This document shows positions 52,965 through 63,944 of a stretch of 64,000 bases of DNA, one piece after another (positions within the stretch are counted from its first letter, which is position 1; each line of letters opens with the position of its first letter). This DNA comes from Carnobacterium pleistocenium FTR1. Lineage in GTDB: Bacteria; Bacillota; Bacilli; Lactobacillales; Carnobacteriaceae. Where the stretch lies: NCBI RefSeq assembly GCF_000744285.1, contig NZ_JQLQ01000002.1:2170001-2234000 (forward strand), read 5' to 3'. The translations under genes and the position numbers were made by a program. Below the pieces are notes generated by a model. That model saw only the letters and a list, made by a program, of their open reading frames with translations. It was not told where the DNA came from and searched no databases.

Positions 52965-53642
52965 ATGAAAAAAATCGCGATTTTTTTAGTTGCATTAGTT
53001 ACAATGGTACTTGTCCCACTACAAGCTTCAGCTACGGTTGAAACAGCAGATACAATCACTAAGTTTACTGAATTAACTGAAAAACTTGAATCTAAAAGAG
53101 ATCGAGATGGTTTTGTTAGCGAAGATGATGTAGATTTATTATTACTTTCTGAAGAACTAAGTAAATTAGAAGTAACTTCTAGTTCTTATGGAGATCCCGT
53201 AACTATACAAGATGATAGTACATCAGAGAATATTATAGTACCGTTTGGTTATGGTACTAAACATGATTTAGGAAAAGGATGGAAAGCTCGAGTAGATAAA
53301 CCTAGTGCAGGTGATGCAAAGCCACATATTCATGTATATAATGGTAAAGTAGATGGAGTAGAAAATGTAGATGGGACTAAATCTCATGGAAAAACGTTAG
53401 GTAGCTCTGGAATACCTAAAGGTATTCAAAATAAAGCAAAAGGATTGGCAGACTATAAAAAAGCACAAAAAGATTTGACTAATATAAAGAAAGCAAAACA
53501 GCAAATGAAATCTAAAGGATTAAACTTGCGTAAAAACTCAGATATTATTATAGCGATTGGAATATTTGTAAGTGTAGTTGGTTTTCTGATATTTGCGTCA
53601 GGTGCTGTAGCAACATGGGGAGCATTTTTATTATTAATTTAA
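52965..53642 (+). CDS. Secreted toxin-like protein with C-terminal hydrophobic helix
   Basis: 225 residues: signal peptide ending LVPLQASA, an acidic region to about 85, then GKGWKARVDKPSAGDAKPHI with HIHVYNGK, a segment that resembles polymorphic-toxin C-terminal domains (charged, His-containing, followed by a lysine-rich KAKGLADYKKAQKDL), and a final hydrophobic helix (about 192-225). GGAGGAAG precedes the ATG. The next gene, 16 bases on, has the look of an immunity protein. I infer a secreted antagonist of competitors, not proven. Confidence 0.6.
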   Translation: MKKIAIFLVALVTMVLVPLQASATVETADTITKFTELTEKLESKRDRDGFVSEDDVDLLLLSEELSKLEVTSSSYGDPVTIQDDSTSENIIVPFGYGTKHDLGKGWKARVDKPSAGDAKPHIHVYNGKVDGVENVDGTKSHGKTLGSSGIPKGIQNKAKGLADYKKAQKDLTNIKKAKQQMKSKGLNLRKNSDIIIAIGIFVSVVGFLIFASGAVATWGAFLLLI

Positions 53643-53658
53643 AATAGGAGAGAATTCA

Positions 53659-54126
53659 ATGAACTACTTTACAGAAGAAAAACATGATCTTGAAGGATAT
53701 ATGGATAATTTAAGGACTTTAAATAAAGTATTAGATATAGATACTCTTAATTTTTTATTAAACACCTCTTTTCATGATAGTCGTGTAAGCGAAATTACAT
53801 TGGTAAATAATTATAATCCAGAAGTACCAGATGAGTCTCAAGAAAGTATAGTATCTATTTCATCTACAGCAAAGCATTGGGATAATAATATATATCAATT
53901 ATTATGGTCAGATGTGACGATATATTCTATTGATTTTGATATTTCAAGAAACAAATTATTTGAAAGTCAAAAAATTTTGTTTAACAGTGGTTTAGATGAG
54001 TGGTCACATGATGAACTTACGTTGCTAGATAATGGTCGTTTAAGACATGAAGTTTATTTATTCTCACAAACAACAATTATTATTGAGTGCGGTAATTTTA
54101 ATATCAAACGTATGGATTTATCTTAA
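53659..54126 (+). CDS. Putative immunity-type protein for the preceding toxin-like gene
   Basis: 155 residues, acidic, soluble, no signal. It contains FLLNTSFHDSRVSEITLVNN, a HDSR motif pattern seen in several small immunity protein families, followed by beta-rich sequence. TAGGAGAG lies before the ATG. It is co-transcribed with the toxin-like gene, and a partial repeat begins two bases after its stop. Confidence 0.55.
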   Translation: MNYFTEEKHDLEGYMDNLRTLNKVLDIDTLNFLLNTSFHDSRVSEITLVNNYNPEVPDESQESIVSISSTAKHWDNNIYQLLWSDVTIYSIDFDISRNKLFESQKILFNSGLDEWSHDELTLLDNGRLRHEVYLFSQTTIIIECGNFNIKRMDLS

Positions 54127-54127
54127 A

Positions 54128-54206
54128 TATAGATTCATGTATGGAAAATCCTATTAAAGTGTATCTAACACCATAATACCAATTGGGCAATTATGGTGTT
54201 GGATAC
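54128..54206 (+). repeat. Partial bipartite repeat interrupted by a 46-base hairpin
   Basis: ATAGATTCATGTATGGAAAA then TCCTATTAA matches the middle of R1 (right arm of hairpin 1 and left arm of hairpin 2). Then GTATCTAACACCATAAT (54161-54177) and its complement (54190-54206, one mismatch) form a 17-bp stem. The second half of the repeat is replaced by this stem. Confidence 0.6.
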
Positions 54207-54262
54207 ATTAATTTGGATAAAAAAGGATATCGAGAATCCTATCTCTATAGGGTTCTTTTTTT
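54203..54262 (+). repeat. Bipartite repeat R13, last of the array
   Basis: ATACATTAATTTGGATAAAA is a decayed hairpin 1. AGAATCCTAT/ATAGGGTTCT (10 pairs, one G-U) is hairpin 2, then seven T. Confidence 0.85.
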
Positions 54263-54278
54263 ATATCGCCCTCCAACA

Positions 54279-54311
54279 CATGATTTTGTGACATGAAAAA
54301 TAAAATCATGT
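54279..54311. repeat. 10-bp inverted repeat between the array and the recombinase fragment
   Basis: ACATGATTTT (54279-54288) and AAAATCATGT (54302-54311) flank 13 bases that include GACATGAAAA. The ACATGA/TCATGT arms echo hairpin 1 of the repeats. It sits where an attI-like primary site would be. Confidence 0.5.
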
Positions 54312-54341
54312 ATTGATTTCATGAGAAATTAGGGCTTTTAA

Positions 54342-54508
54342 ACAAGCTGTAACTCCTACTCATTACTCACGCAACAAGAAATCAACGACTTTTCATTCTA
54401 TTTAAAAAAGAAAAGAAAAATGCGAATTGGGATATTTTTCTGTTTTTGATCGGGATTTACAGCGGTTTACGCATGTCAGACATCGTTAATTTAAAGAAAA
54501 AAAACTAA
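54342..54508 (+). pseudogene. Tyrosine recombinase fragment
   Basis: The frame reads LLTQQEINDFSFYLKKKRKN, ANWDIFLFLIGIYSGLRMSD and IVNLKKKN before a TAA. The (Y/T)SGLRMSDIVNLK stretch is the box I motif with the first catalytic Arg of the tyrosine recombinase (phage integrase/XerC) family, and LTQQEI is the usual start of the catalytic domain. Both the N-terminal DNA-binding domain and everything after box I (HxxR, Tyr) are missing, so it is inactive. It follows the last repeat by 80 bases. Confidence 0.8.
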
Positions 54509-54731
54509 TTCCCTCAAAATTCAATTCCGACTAAATAAAATATAGGCGTGGTTAAGTATGAACTCCATCCATCTACTAAGGGTAGAATGGTAAATATAGC
54601 TTCTATTATCACAAAAATAATTTAGTTATATTTTTAGCAGTCTATTTTAAATAAGTATGAACACTCATTTATAACGTTGTCAACTTCTTAAAAAAGGTTA
54701 TGCACTAATCTCAGCAATTAAGTTAGTTTTT
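54509..54731. other. Interval after the recombinase fragment
   Basis: No further recombinase motifs (no HxxR or catalytic Tyr context) and no other gene are readable here. Confidence 0.45.
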
Positions 54732-54765
54732 CAAAAAGCAGACCACATTAGAGGTCTGCTTTTTG
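54732..54765. terminator. Hairpin terminator
   Basis: CAAAAAGCAGACC and GGTCTGCTTTTTG are perfect 13-bp arms with an eight-base loop. T-rich on both strands, so it could stop transcription either way. Confidence 0.85.
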
Positions 54766-54789
54766 ATATATTGGGTCTATAATTTTTAG

Positions 54790-55140
54790 TGTTGATAAAT
54801 TTAATCTAATTCCATTACTTAGCCAAAATTTCTGGCGGAATAAGGTTGCTTGCAGCCGTGTAAAGGATTCAATGAGAATTACAAAACGTTGGCGCTTCAG
54901 CGAGATTACGTTTGTTTGAAGCTTAAAAGTCTGTAAAACTTCTTTTTAGGCTTCAGACGTTCCCATGGCTTCGCAAGCAAAACCGTCTATTCCATAAGAA
55001 ATTTTTTTGAAGTATTAAACACTATTTGTCCTATACACACTTTTGGTAAGACTCTTCTACACAACTCGATGTAAAACTGATATCTTCACTAAAATAGTTA
55101 CTCTCTTTTAAAAAAATAACTATCACTTACAATATTGTTA
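54790..55140. other. GC-richer intergenic stretch after sufB
   Basis: 54830-54990 is richer in G and C than its surroundings and contains possible stems (GAAGCTTAAAAGT with ACTTCTTTTTAGGCTTC at 54917-54953; CTTGCAGCC with GGCTTCGCAAG). No open frame with a start was found. It could be a structured RNA or an element relic. Confidence 0.3.
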
Positions 55141-56535
55141 TTACCCCACACTGCCTTCCATCTCATAAGCAATCAATCGGTTCAGTTCCACTGCGTATTC
55201 CATTGGGAGTTCTTTTGAGAAGGGTTCGACAAAGCCCATGACGATCATTTCAGTGGCTTGTTGTTCGGTCAAACCGCGACTCATGAGGTAATAAAGTTGT
55301 TCTTCTGATATTTTAGATACTTTGGCTTCGTGTTCAAGCGAGACGTTGCCGTTATGGATCTCGTTAAAGGGAATTGTATCGGATTTGGATAAATCATCCA
55401 TAATGATCGTGTCACATTCGATATGTGAGATTGATCCACCTGAGTTTTTACTAAACGTGACTTGTCCGCGGTAATTGACTTCCCCACCATCTTTGGCAAT
55501 CGATTTTGAGACGATTGAACTCGAAGTGTTTGGTGCATTATGGATCATTTTAGCTCCGGTATCTTGACTTTGTCCGGCTCCAGCCATTGCAATCGACAGC
55601 ATGGTTCCTCTAGCTCCGCGACCATTCAATAAGACACTTGGGTATTTCATCGTGGTTTTGGCTCCAAGGTTGCCATCGATCCACTCCATCGTGGCGCCTT
55701 CTTCGGCTACAGCCCGTTTGGTTACCAAGTTGTAAACATTGTTGGACCAGTTTTGAATCGTCGTGTAGCGGCAGTATGCGTCTTTTTTAACGATGATTTC
55801 AACAATAGCCGCGTGCAAGCTACTGGATGAAAAGGTCGGTGCTGTACAGCCTTCGACGTAATGCACACTGGCGCCTTCATCAACAATGATCAAGGTACGT
55901 TCGAATTGGCCCATGGCTTCATCGTTGATCCGGAAATACATTTGCAGTGGCACATCACAGCGTACGCCTTTTGGAACGTAAATAAAGGTTCCGCCAGACC
56001 AGACGGCTGCATTTAAGGCAGCTAACTTGTTGTCTGTTGCAGGCACGATGGTTCCAAAATATTCTTTGAAAATCTCAGGGTATTCTTTTAAAGCTGAATC
56101 GGTATCGGTAAACACGATACCTAGCTTTTCAAACTCTTCTTTCATATTGTGGTAAACGACTTCAGATTCGTATTGTGCTCCCGCTCCGGCTAGGTATTTG
56201 CGCTCGGCTTCAGGGATCCCGATGCGTTCAAAGGTTTCTTTAACTTTATCTGGTACATCTTCCCAGTCGCGTTCAGGCTGGTTGCTGACGGTTTTATAGT
56301 AGGTAATGTCATCAAAATCGATATCCGACAGATCGGCTCCCCATTCCGGCATTGGCCGTTTGGTAAAGTGATCGTAAGCTCTTAAACGGTAATCCAGCAT
56401 CCACTCGGGTTCTTGTTTGCGGTTAGAAATTTCTCTGACCGTGGCTTCAGAAACCCCTTTTCCAGTCGTAAAGACGGATTCCACTTCATCATGAAAGCCG
56501 AATTGATAATTCTCGCGTTCTGGTACTTCTCCCAT
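55141..56535 (-). CDS. sufB: Fe-S cluster assembly scaffold SufB
   Basis: 464 residues, normal SufB length: [20 protein letters not shown] at the N-terminus, the beta-helix core ([20 protein letters not shown]), [20 protein letters not shown], and [20 protein letters not shown] at the end. With SufC and SufD it forms the scaffold on which Fe-S clusters are built in the cytoplasm. It is the last gene of the sufCDSUB operon. Confidence 0.97.
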   Translation of the reverse strand: MGEVPERENYQFGFHDEVESVFTTGKGVSEATVREISNRKQEPEWMLDYRLRAYDHFTKRPMPEWGADLSDIDFDDITYYKTVSNQPERDWEDVPDKVKETFERIGIPEAERKYLAGAGAQYESEVVYHNMKEEFEKLGIVFTDTDSALKEYPEIFKEYFGTIVPATDNKLAALNAAVWSGGTFIYVPKGVRCDVPLQMYFRINDEAMGQFERTLIIVDEGASVHYVEGCTAPTFSSSSLHAAIVEIIVKKDAYCRYTTIQNWSNNVYNLVTKRAVAEEGATMEWIDGNLGAKTTMKYPSVLLNGRGARGTMLSIAMAGAGQSQDTGAKMIHNAPNTSSSIVSKSIAKDGGEVNYRGQVTFSKNSGGSISHIECDTIIMDDLSKSDTIPFNEIHNGNVSLEHEAKVSKISEEQLYYLMSRGLTEQQATEMIVMGFVEPFSKELPMEYAVELNRLIAYEMEGSVG

Positions 56536-56562
56536 CGTTCTTCACTCCTTGCTTTTCCTTGT

Positions 56563-59508
<2,946 letters not shown>

Positions 59509-59519
59509 CTTGATCCTCC

Positions 59520-60293
59520 TTATTCGTCTTCTAAAACAAAGTCTAAACCTAATTCATCACGGATCCCTTTGTAGCCTTCCGCTTCAAGCCGCTTAGCCAA
59601 TTCAGCTCCTCCTGTTTTAACGATGATGCCATTCATCATGACATGCACGACGTCTGGGGTCACATAATTCAATAAGCGTTGGTAATGGGTAATGATCAAT
59701 GCGCCAAAGTTTTCGCCGCGCATCGCATTGATCCCTTTTGAGACTACTTTTAAGGCATCGATATCTAACCCTGAATCGATTTCATCCAAAATAGCAAAGG
59801 TCGGTTCAATCATCATCAATTGCAAGATTTCATTACGCTTTTTCTCACCGCCTGAAAAACCTTCATTTAAGTAACGTTCAGCCATTTCTTCTGCCATATC
59901 TAAAATGGCCATTTTTTCATCTAATTTTTGAATAAATTTCATGACTGGGATTTTATCGTCTTCTGGTCGACGAGCGTTGATTGCAGCACGCATAAATTCA
60001 GCATTTGTAATGCCAGCAATTTCGCTTGGGTATTGGACCGCTAAAAATAATCCAGCTCTTGCGCGTTCATCCACAGCCATTTCTAAAACATTTGCGCCAT
60101 CTAATAAAATTTCGCCTTCAGTAACGATGTAACTCGGATGTCCCATAATGGCAGCTGAAAGAGTTGATTTCCCGGTTCCATTTGGTCCCATGATGGCATG
60201 GATCTCATCAGTTTTCATCACTAAATTGACACCTTTTAAAATTTCTTTGTCTTCAATGGATACATGCAAGTCTTTCACTTCTAATATGGACAT
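59520..60293 (-). CDS. sufC: Fe-S assembly ATPase SufC
   Basis: 257 residues with Walker A (GPNGTGKST), Q-loop (FLAVQYPSEIAGI), signature FSGGEKKR, Walker B (FAILDEIDSGLD) and H-loop (LIITHYQRLL). SufC drives the conformational cycle of the SufBCD scaffold. First gene of the operon. Confidence 0.97.
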   Translation of the reverse strand: MSILEVKDLHVSIEDKEILKGVNLVMKTDEIHAIMGPNGTGKSTLSAAIMGHPSYIVTEGEILLDGANVLEMAVDERARAGLFLAVQYPSEIAGITNAEFMRAAINARRPEDDKIPVMKFIQKLDEKMAILDMAEEMAERYLNEGFSGGEKKRNEILQLMMIEPTFAILDEIDSGLDIDALKVVSKGINAMRGENFGALIITHYQRLLNYVTPDVVHVMMNGIIVKTGGAELAKRLEAEGYKGIRDELGLDFVLEDE

Positions 60294-60371
60294 AGCTTCG
60301 TTTCGCCCCTATGCTTCAAATTTTTTTAAAATCTTTGATTAATGGTAAAGTTAACGGTCTTGTTACCTTTT

Positions 60372-60400
60372 ATTTTAGACTAACCCTAATGCTTTCGCAA
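60372..60400 (-). promoter_or_regulatory. sufCDSUB promoter
   Basis: TTGCGA (60400-60395) and TAAAAT (60377-60372) are spaced by 17 bases on the minus strand, about 75 bases before the sufC start. No clear Fur or IscR-like site is seen. Confidence 0.7.
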
Positions 60401-60547
60401 ACTTATTACGAATTGTTTCAGGGTTACTTTTCAGCTCAAATCAGGTAAACTAAGAACAAAGATCTCACCTTATCAAACAATTCAGCAATCCTTATTGTTC
60501 GAGCGTTTGTTTAGTTTGATTTCATTGATGAAAGGAATGTGATTTTT

Positions 60548-61276
60548 ATGAAACCCTTAATTGGAATCGCTGGCAATGTTTTATTAAACAATGCTGATTT
60601 AAATGGCTTACCGATTACGTATACACCCCAAGGATTTGTTAATGGCATTCGACAAGCAGACGCCATCCCAGTCGTTTTCCCAATCAGTGATCCGACCGAA
60701 GCCAAAGACTACCTTTCAAAAGTAGATGGCCTTTTATTAGCTGGTGGTCAAGATGTCTCACCATTGCTGTTTGGCGAAGAACCAAGTTTGAAATTAGGCG
60801 CTACTAATCCAGCACGGGATGCTTTTGAGATTGCGCTCGTCAGAGAAGCGATCCATCAAGCTAAACCGATTTTTGCGGTTTGTCGCGGATTGCAATTAGT
60901 GAATGTTGCTTATGGTGGAACCCTTTATCAAGATGTTTCAGATTATCCCTCTTTAGCCGTTCAACACATTCAATTGACTCATTTTGAAACTGGCGCCCAC
61001 ACAATTGATATTGAACCAGATAGTACGATCGGTAAGATTTTTGGCGAACAATATGTAGTCAATACGTACCATCATCAGGCAATCAAAGAATTGGCGGAAC
61101 CCTTTAAAGCTGTGGCTTGGAGTAAAGACGGATTGATTGAAGCGTTTGAAGCGAAATCACCTCATCAAAGTATCCTAGCTGTACAATGGCATCCTGAATT
61201 GATGATTCCATACGATTTGATGATGCAACGTTTGTTTACCGATTTTGTTAAACGAGTTATCAAAAAAATGGCCTAA
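60548..61276 (+). CDS. Class I glutamine amidotransferase (gamma-glutamyl-GABA hydrolase/PuuD type)
   Basis: 242 residues: LLLAGGQDVSPLLFGEEP, nucleophile Cys in FAVCRGLQLVNVAYGG, and the His-Glu pair in AVQWHPELM. Proteins of this kind hydrolyse gamma-glutamyl bonds. ATG at 60548 gives the family start MKPLIGIAGN; an in-frame GTG at 60539 is closer to AAGGA and cannot be excluded. Single gene, divergent from suf. Confidence 0.9.
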   Translation: MKPLIGIAGNVLLNNADLNGLPITYTPQGFVNGIRQADAIPVVFPISDPTEAKDYLSKVDGLLLAGGQDVSPLLFGEEPSLKLGATNPARDAFEIALVREAIHQAKPIFAVCRGLQLVNVAYGGTLYQDVSDYPSLAVQHIQLTHFETGAHTIDIEPDSTIGKIFGEQYVVNTYHHQAIKELAEPFKAVAWSKDGLIEAFEAKSPHQSILAVQWHPELMIPYDLMMQRLFTDFVKRVIKKMA

Positions 61277-61353
61277 AAAAGCTGACCTTGTTTCTTTCCC
61301 TCACCAGTAGCTAAGCTACGAGTTGGAGGTCAAATCAAGGATCAGCTTTTTTT
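61275..61353. terminator. Bidirectional terminator between the amidotransferase and bPH2 genes
   Basis: AAAAAAGCTGACCTTG (61275-61290) pairs with CAAGGATCAGCTTTTTTT (61336-61353) with one bulge, around a 45-base loop that has its own small hairpin. It serves convergent genes. Confidence 0.8.
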
Positions 61354-61825
61354 ATAGACTATTTCGAATCAATCGTCGGATTCTTTTTTGTACTTCCAGC
61401 GCTTCTTCTTCAGGCAATTCCGGCAGCTTATGACTAGTAGCCGCTGTTGAGATTGTTAACGACATCAAGCCCATTTTTTTAGCTAATGGTCCAATACTGG
61501 ATTCAATATTTTGAACCCGAATGATTGGGACTGTAATTCTTTTTTTAATTAAAATACCTGAAACAAAATCAATTTCATCTTTATTGTAATCCACCCGCCA
61601 AGCTTGATAAGTCAAGGTTGGCAGCACGTAGATAAAGACATACCCACCAAGCAGTGCTAGCCCAATGGTGATGTAAATACCTGCGTCAGGCAATGCTGTA
61701 TTTGGCATAATTTGGATAAAAAAGTTATATACTAAAGCGACGATCACTAAAGGAAGACTATTAAAACAGCCTCTAATACGCCACAACTTCAATACTTGAG
61801 GATCAATCATACTTTTTGGTCCCAT
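61352..61825 (-). CDS. bPH2 domain membrane protein (YdbS-like)
   Basis: 157 residues: two helices (about 20-65), then a bacterial PH domain with VDFVSGILIKKRITVPIIRV and QNIESSIGPLAKKMGLMSLT. It is the third of three overlapping genes. ATG 61825 has GAGGAG upstream and overlaps the previous gene by 19 bases. YdbS/YdbT pairs affect membrane-active bacteriocin sensitivity in Bacillus; role here unproven. Confidence 0.85.
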   Translation of the reverse strand: MGPKSMIDPQVLKLWRIRGCFNSLPLVIVALVYNFFIQIMPNTALPDAGIYITIGLALLGGYVFIYVLPTLTYQAWRVDYNKDEIDFVSGILIKKRITVPIIRVQNIESSIGPLAKKMGLMSLTISTAATSHKLPELPEEEALEVQKRIRRLIRNSL

Positions 61826-63336
61826 GGCTCGGCACTCCTCTCGTTCACTAAAAACCAATCAAATAATCGTTCACAATCGGCTTCTTCAATAAATGATAAT
61901 TTTTTATTTTGGGCGGAATCTCCAAGGGCACTGAACACCTCTACTTTTCCTAAATGGCTTCTTTTTAAAAAAGGATTTTGTTTGACCGTCAGATTTAACA
62001 CGCGATCTTTGCGCAAATAAACGGTTTCCGTACTAATTAATTTAGGCAATTCAAATGTCACTTCTTCTTTAGAAAGAGCGTAGCCGGTCTTTTTATAGCT
62101 GCGGTAGCCATAAAAAAGAATCACTAAACTGCCTACTATCCCAATCGTCCAAGCAAATGACCATAGAAAGTAGGAAATCAAAAGGGTTAAACTGATCCAG
62201 CATAAAAGCGGCCATTGAATAAAGCGTCTCAAAGAACGAATTGGAACGACTTGTTGAGCAGGCAGACAGTTAAAATGCGGTACGATTTCACCTCTCAATG
62301 AGGCCAGCTGCTCCTTTTTAACAAGTGGCAGCAACACAATTTTGCCTTTTTCATACGATTCACTCGTATCATCTTTCGTAGTTGATTCTTCATCACTTGT
62401 GATGCCAACTGACAGTGTCGTGTAGCCAAATAATTTTTGCACCCAATTTTGCTCTTCCCAAACACTTTGAATATTTGCTAAGGCAATGGTTTGGCTCTTC
62501 AATTCCAACAACCCTTTTTCAATAGTCAAATGTTCTTTGGTCAATTCAACTTTGTAGTCAAAATTTTTAATGACAGATATAACGTTCCCAATAACATAAA
62601 AAATAACAATCGCCAATACAATGATGAACAGTTGCGCTAAGATAGTCGTTTGACTAACGATTGTTTCCGCTTGATCAAACAAAGTGTCTGAAATCAGTTC
62701 TTCAAAGATATTCAGTGCTCCCACTAATACAACTAACCCTTTAAGAATAGATCCTCCCATCAAGTTCATTTTTATAATATCGATTAAACTCATCGAATAA
62801 AGGGATTTTGTCACTCCCACTTTTTGTAATGAAAAGCCCGTCTGTCGATCGATTTGCTTCTCTCCCGCTTCTTCAGCACTCTGGCTAACCGTTTCCCGCT
62901 GCGTTTCTTTTAAATAATGCAGCTGAGTAGCCAACTTCAGTGCATTTTCTTTGGATAAAGCGTCTAAAGCTATCCCTTTTCCTGGCGTCTTGATCTCGAT
63001 CTTCGTCACATTAAAGAGACGATGAATCAAGTTCTCGCTGTAATCAATGCTTTGAATACGGCTAATTTGAACATCTTTTTCTTTTTGAATAAATAATCCA
63101 CTTTTTACCACAAATCGATTGTGATCGATCCAGTACGATGTCCGTATAAATTTCAAAACATCTACCAAGTACACCAAACCAAAAATAGTAAAGAACAGCA
63201 GGGTTAAAATGAGACCCAATCCTTCTAGTCGATAACTTGAAAAAGCAAAGAAAATAATAGGGATAACAAAGGACACCAAGCGATTGTAAGCATCGGTAAT
63301 AAGCGTTAGCGGGTGTAATTTTTTTTCATCATACAT
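61807..63336 (-). CDS. Large bPH2 multi-domain membrane protein (YdbT-like)
   Basis: 509 residues with three bPH2 domains (around 60-140, 255-340 and 405-490) separated by pairs of helices. Each domain has the G-F/L-x-K-(K/E) turn and the IQSI/IQSV motif (VQISRIQSIDYS; ALANIQSVWEEQ). It forms an operon with the flanking genes, overlapping by 8 and 19 bases. YdbT-like architecture. Confidence 0.88.
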   Translation of the reverse strand: MYDEKKLHPLTLITDAYNRLVSFVIPIIFFAFSSYRLEGLGLILTLLFFTIFGLVYLVDVLKFIRTSYWIDHNRFVVKSGLFIQKEKDVQISRIQSIDYSENLIHRLFNVTKIEIKTPGKGIALDALSKENALKLATQLHYLKETQRETVSQSAEEAGEKQIDRQTGFSLQKVGVTKSLYSMSLIDIIKMNLMGGSILKGLVVLVGALNIFEELISDTLFDQAETIVSQTTILAQLFIIVLAIVIFYVIGNVISVIKNFDYKVELTKEHLTIEKGLLELKSQTIALANIQSVWEEQNWVQKLFGYTTLSVGITSDEESTTKDDTSESYEKGKIVLLPLVKKEQLASLRGEIVPHFNCLPAQQVVPIRSLRRFIQWPLLCWISLTLLISYFLWSFAWTIGIVGSLVILFYGYRSYKKTGYALSKEEVTFELPKLISTETVYLRKDRVLNLTVKQNPFLKRSHLGKVEVFSALGDSAQNKKLSFIEEADCERLFDWFLVNERSAEPWDQKV

Positions 63337-63811
63337 CTGATTTCACCGCCTTTAATTGTTCTAATAACTGAATCCTTAATTCTTCCGCCTCATTTTTTAT
63401 CAGCAATGGAATCTCGTGAACTGTGCCAGCTGTAAAAACTTCTATGATCTGTATGGCGTATATTCGAGTAAGTGGACCTTCTTTTACTGCTACATGTTGG
63501 ATGCGTTCAATTGGGATCAGTGTTCTTTTTTTTAAAAAGATGCCCGTCATGATTTCCAAATGCAACGCGTGCATCTCATAGCGCACGGATTTTAATTTCA
63601 AATACGGAAGGACAAATAAACTCATTGAGAAATCAACAATCGGTAGGATGATCCAAATCGCTATTAACGCTGTAGGCCAATCAAATTCAAGCGTTAAGAC
63701 TATTAAAATCCCAAAGAAAACTAGCGTAAAGAAGCTGCCAATAATGTCTTTTGTCCGTTCATATCGAATGGTACTTTCATCTAATTTTTTTACCGGCAAT
63801 TCTTTATACAT
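63329..63811 (-). CDS. bPH2 domain membrane protein (YdbS-like)
   Basis: 160 residues: two helices (about 28-70) and one bPH2 domain (LEIMTGIFLKKRTLIPIERI, QHVAVKEGPLTRIYAIQIIE). Start 63811 has AGGAG eight bases upstream. First gene of the three-gene operon. The overlapping starts suggest the three proteins form one complex. Confidence 0.87.
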   Translation of the reverse strand: MYKELPVKKLDESTIRYERTKDIIGSFFTLVFFGILIVLTLEFDWPTALIAIWIILPIVDFSMSLFVLPYLKLKSVRYEMHALHLEIMTGIFLKKRTLIPIERIQHVAVKEGPLTRIYAIQIIEVFTAGTVHEIPLLIKNEAEELRIQLLEQLKAVKSDV

Positions 63812-63897
63812 ACCATCCACTCCTAAACTAATATTATTACTTTGAGTGTAGCACTATCTTGAAAATAGTACTATCTTAACAATCTTTTAGAGCACAA

Positions 63898-63938
63898 AAA
63901 AAGTAAGAAACAAATCAATTGATTTGCTTCTTACTTTT
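63898..63938 (-). terminator. Terminator of the metQ-like gene
   Basis: AAAGTAAGAA and TTCTTACTTT with inner CAAATCA/TGATTTG arms form a long stem. TTTTTTTG follows on the minus strand. Confidence 0.85.
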
Positions 63939-63944
63939 ATTTGA

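Noticed and set aside
40269-54262. Repeat array as a CRISPR locus
   Set aside because: Repeats are hundreds to over a thousand bases apart, imperfect and intergenic, with genes between them and no cas genes. Spacer-sized intervals are absent.
40269-54262. Repeats as T-box or other riboswitches
   Set aside because: No specifier or T-box bulge sequence, no consistent position in leaders, and the downstream genes often face the other way.
54342-54508. Reading the recombinase fragment as a chance open frame
   Set aside because: The GLRMSDIVNLK motif with the preceding hydrophobic strand and LTQQEI start is too specific to the tyrosine recombinase family; kept as a pseudogene.
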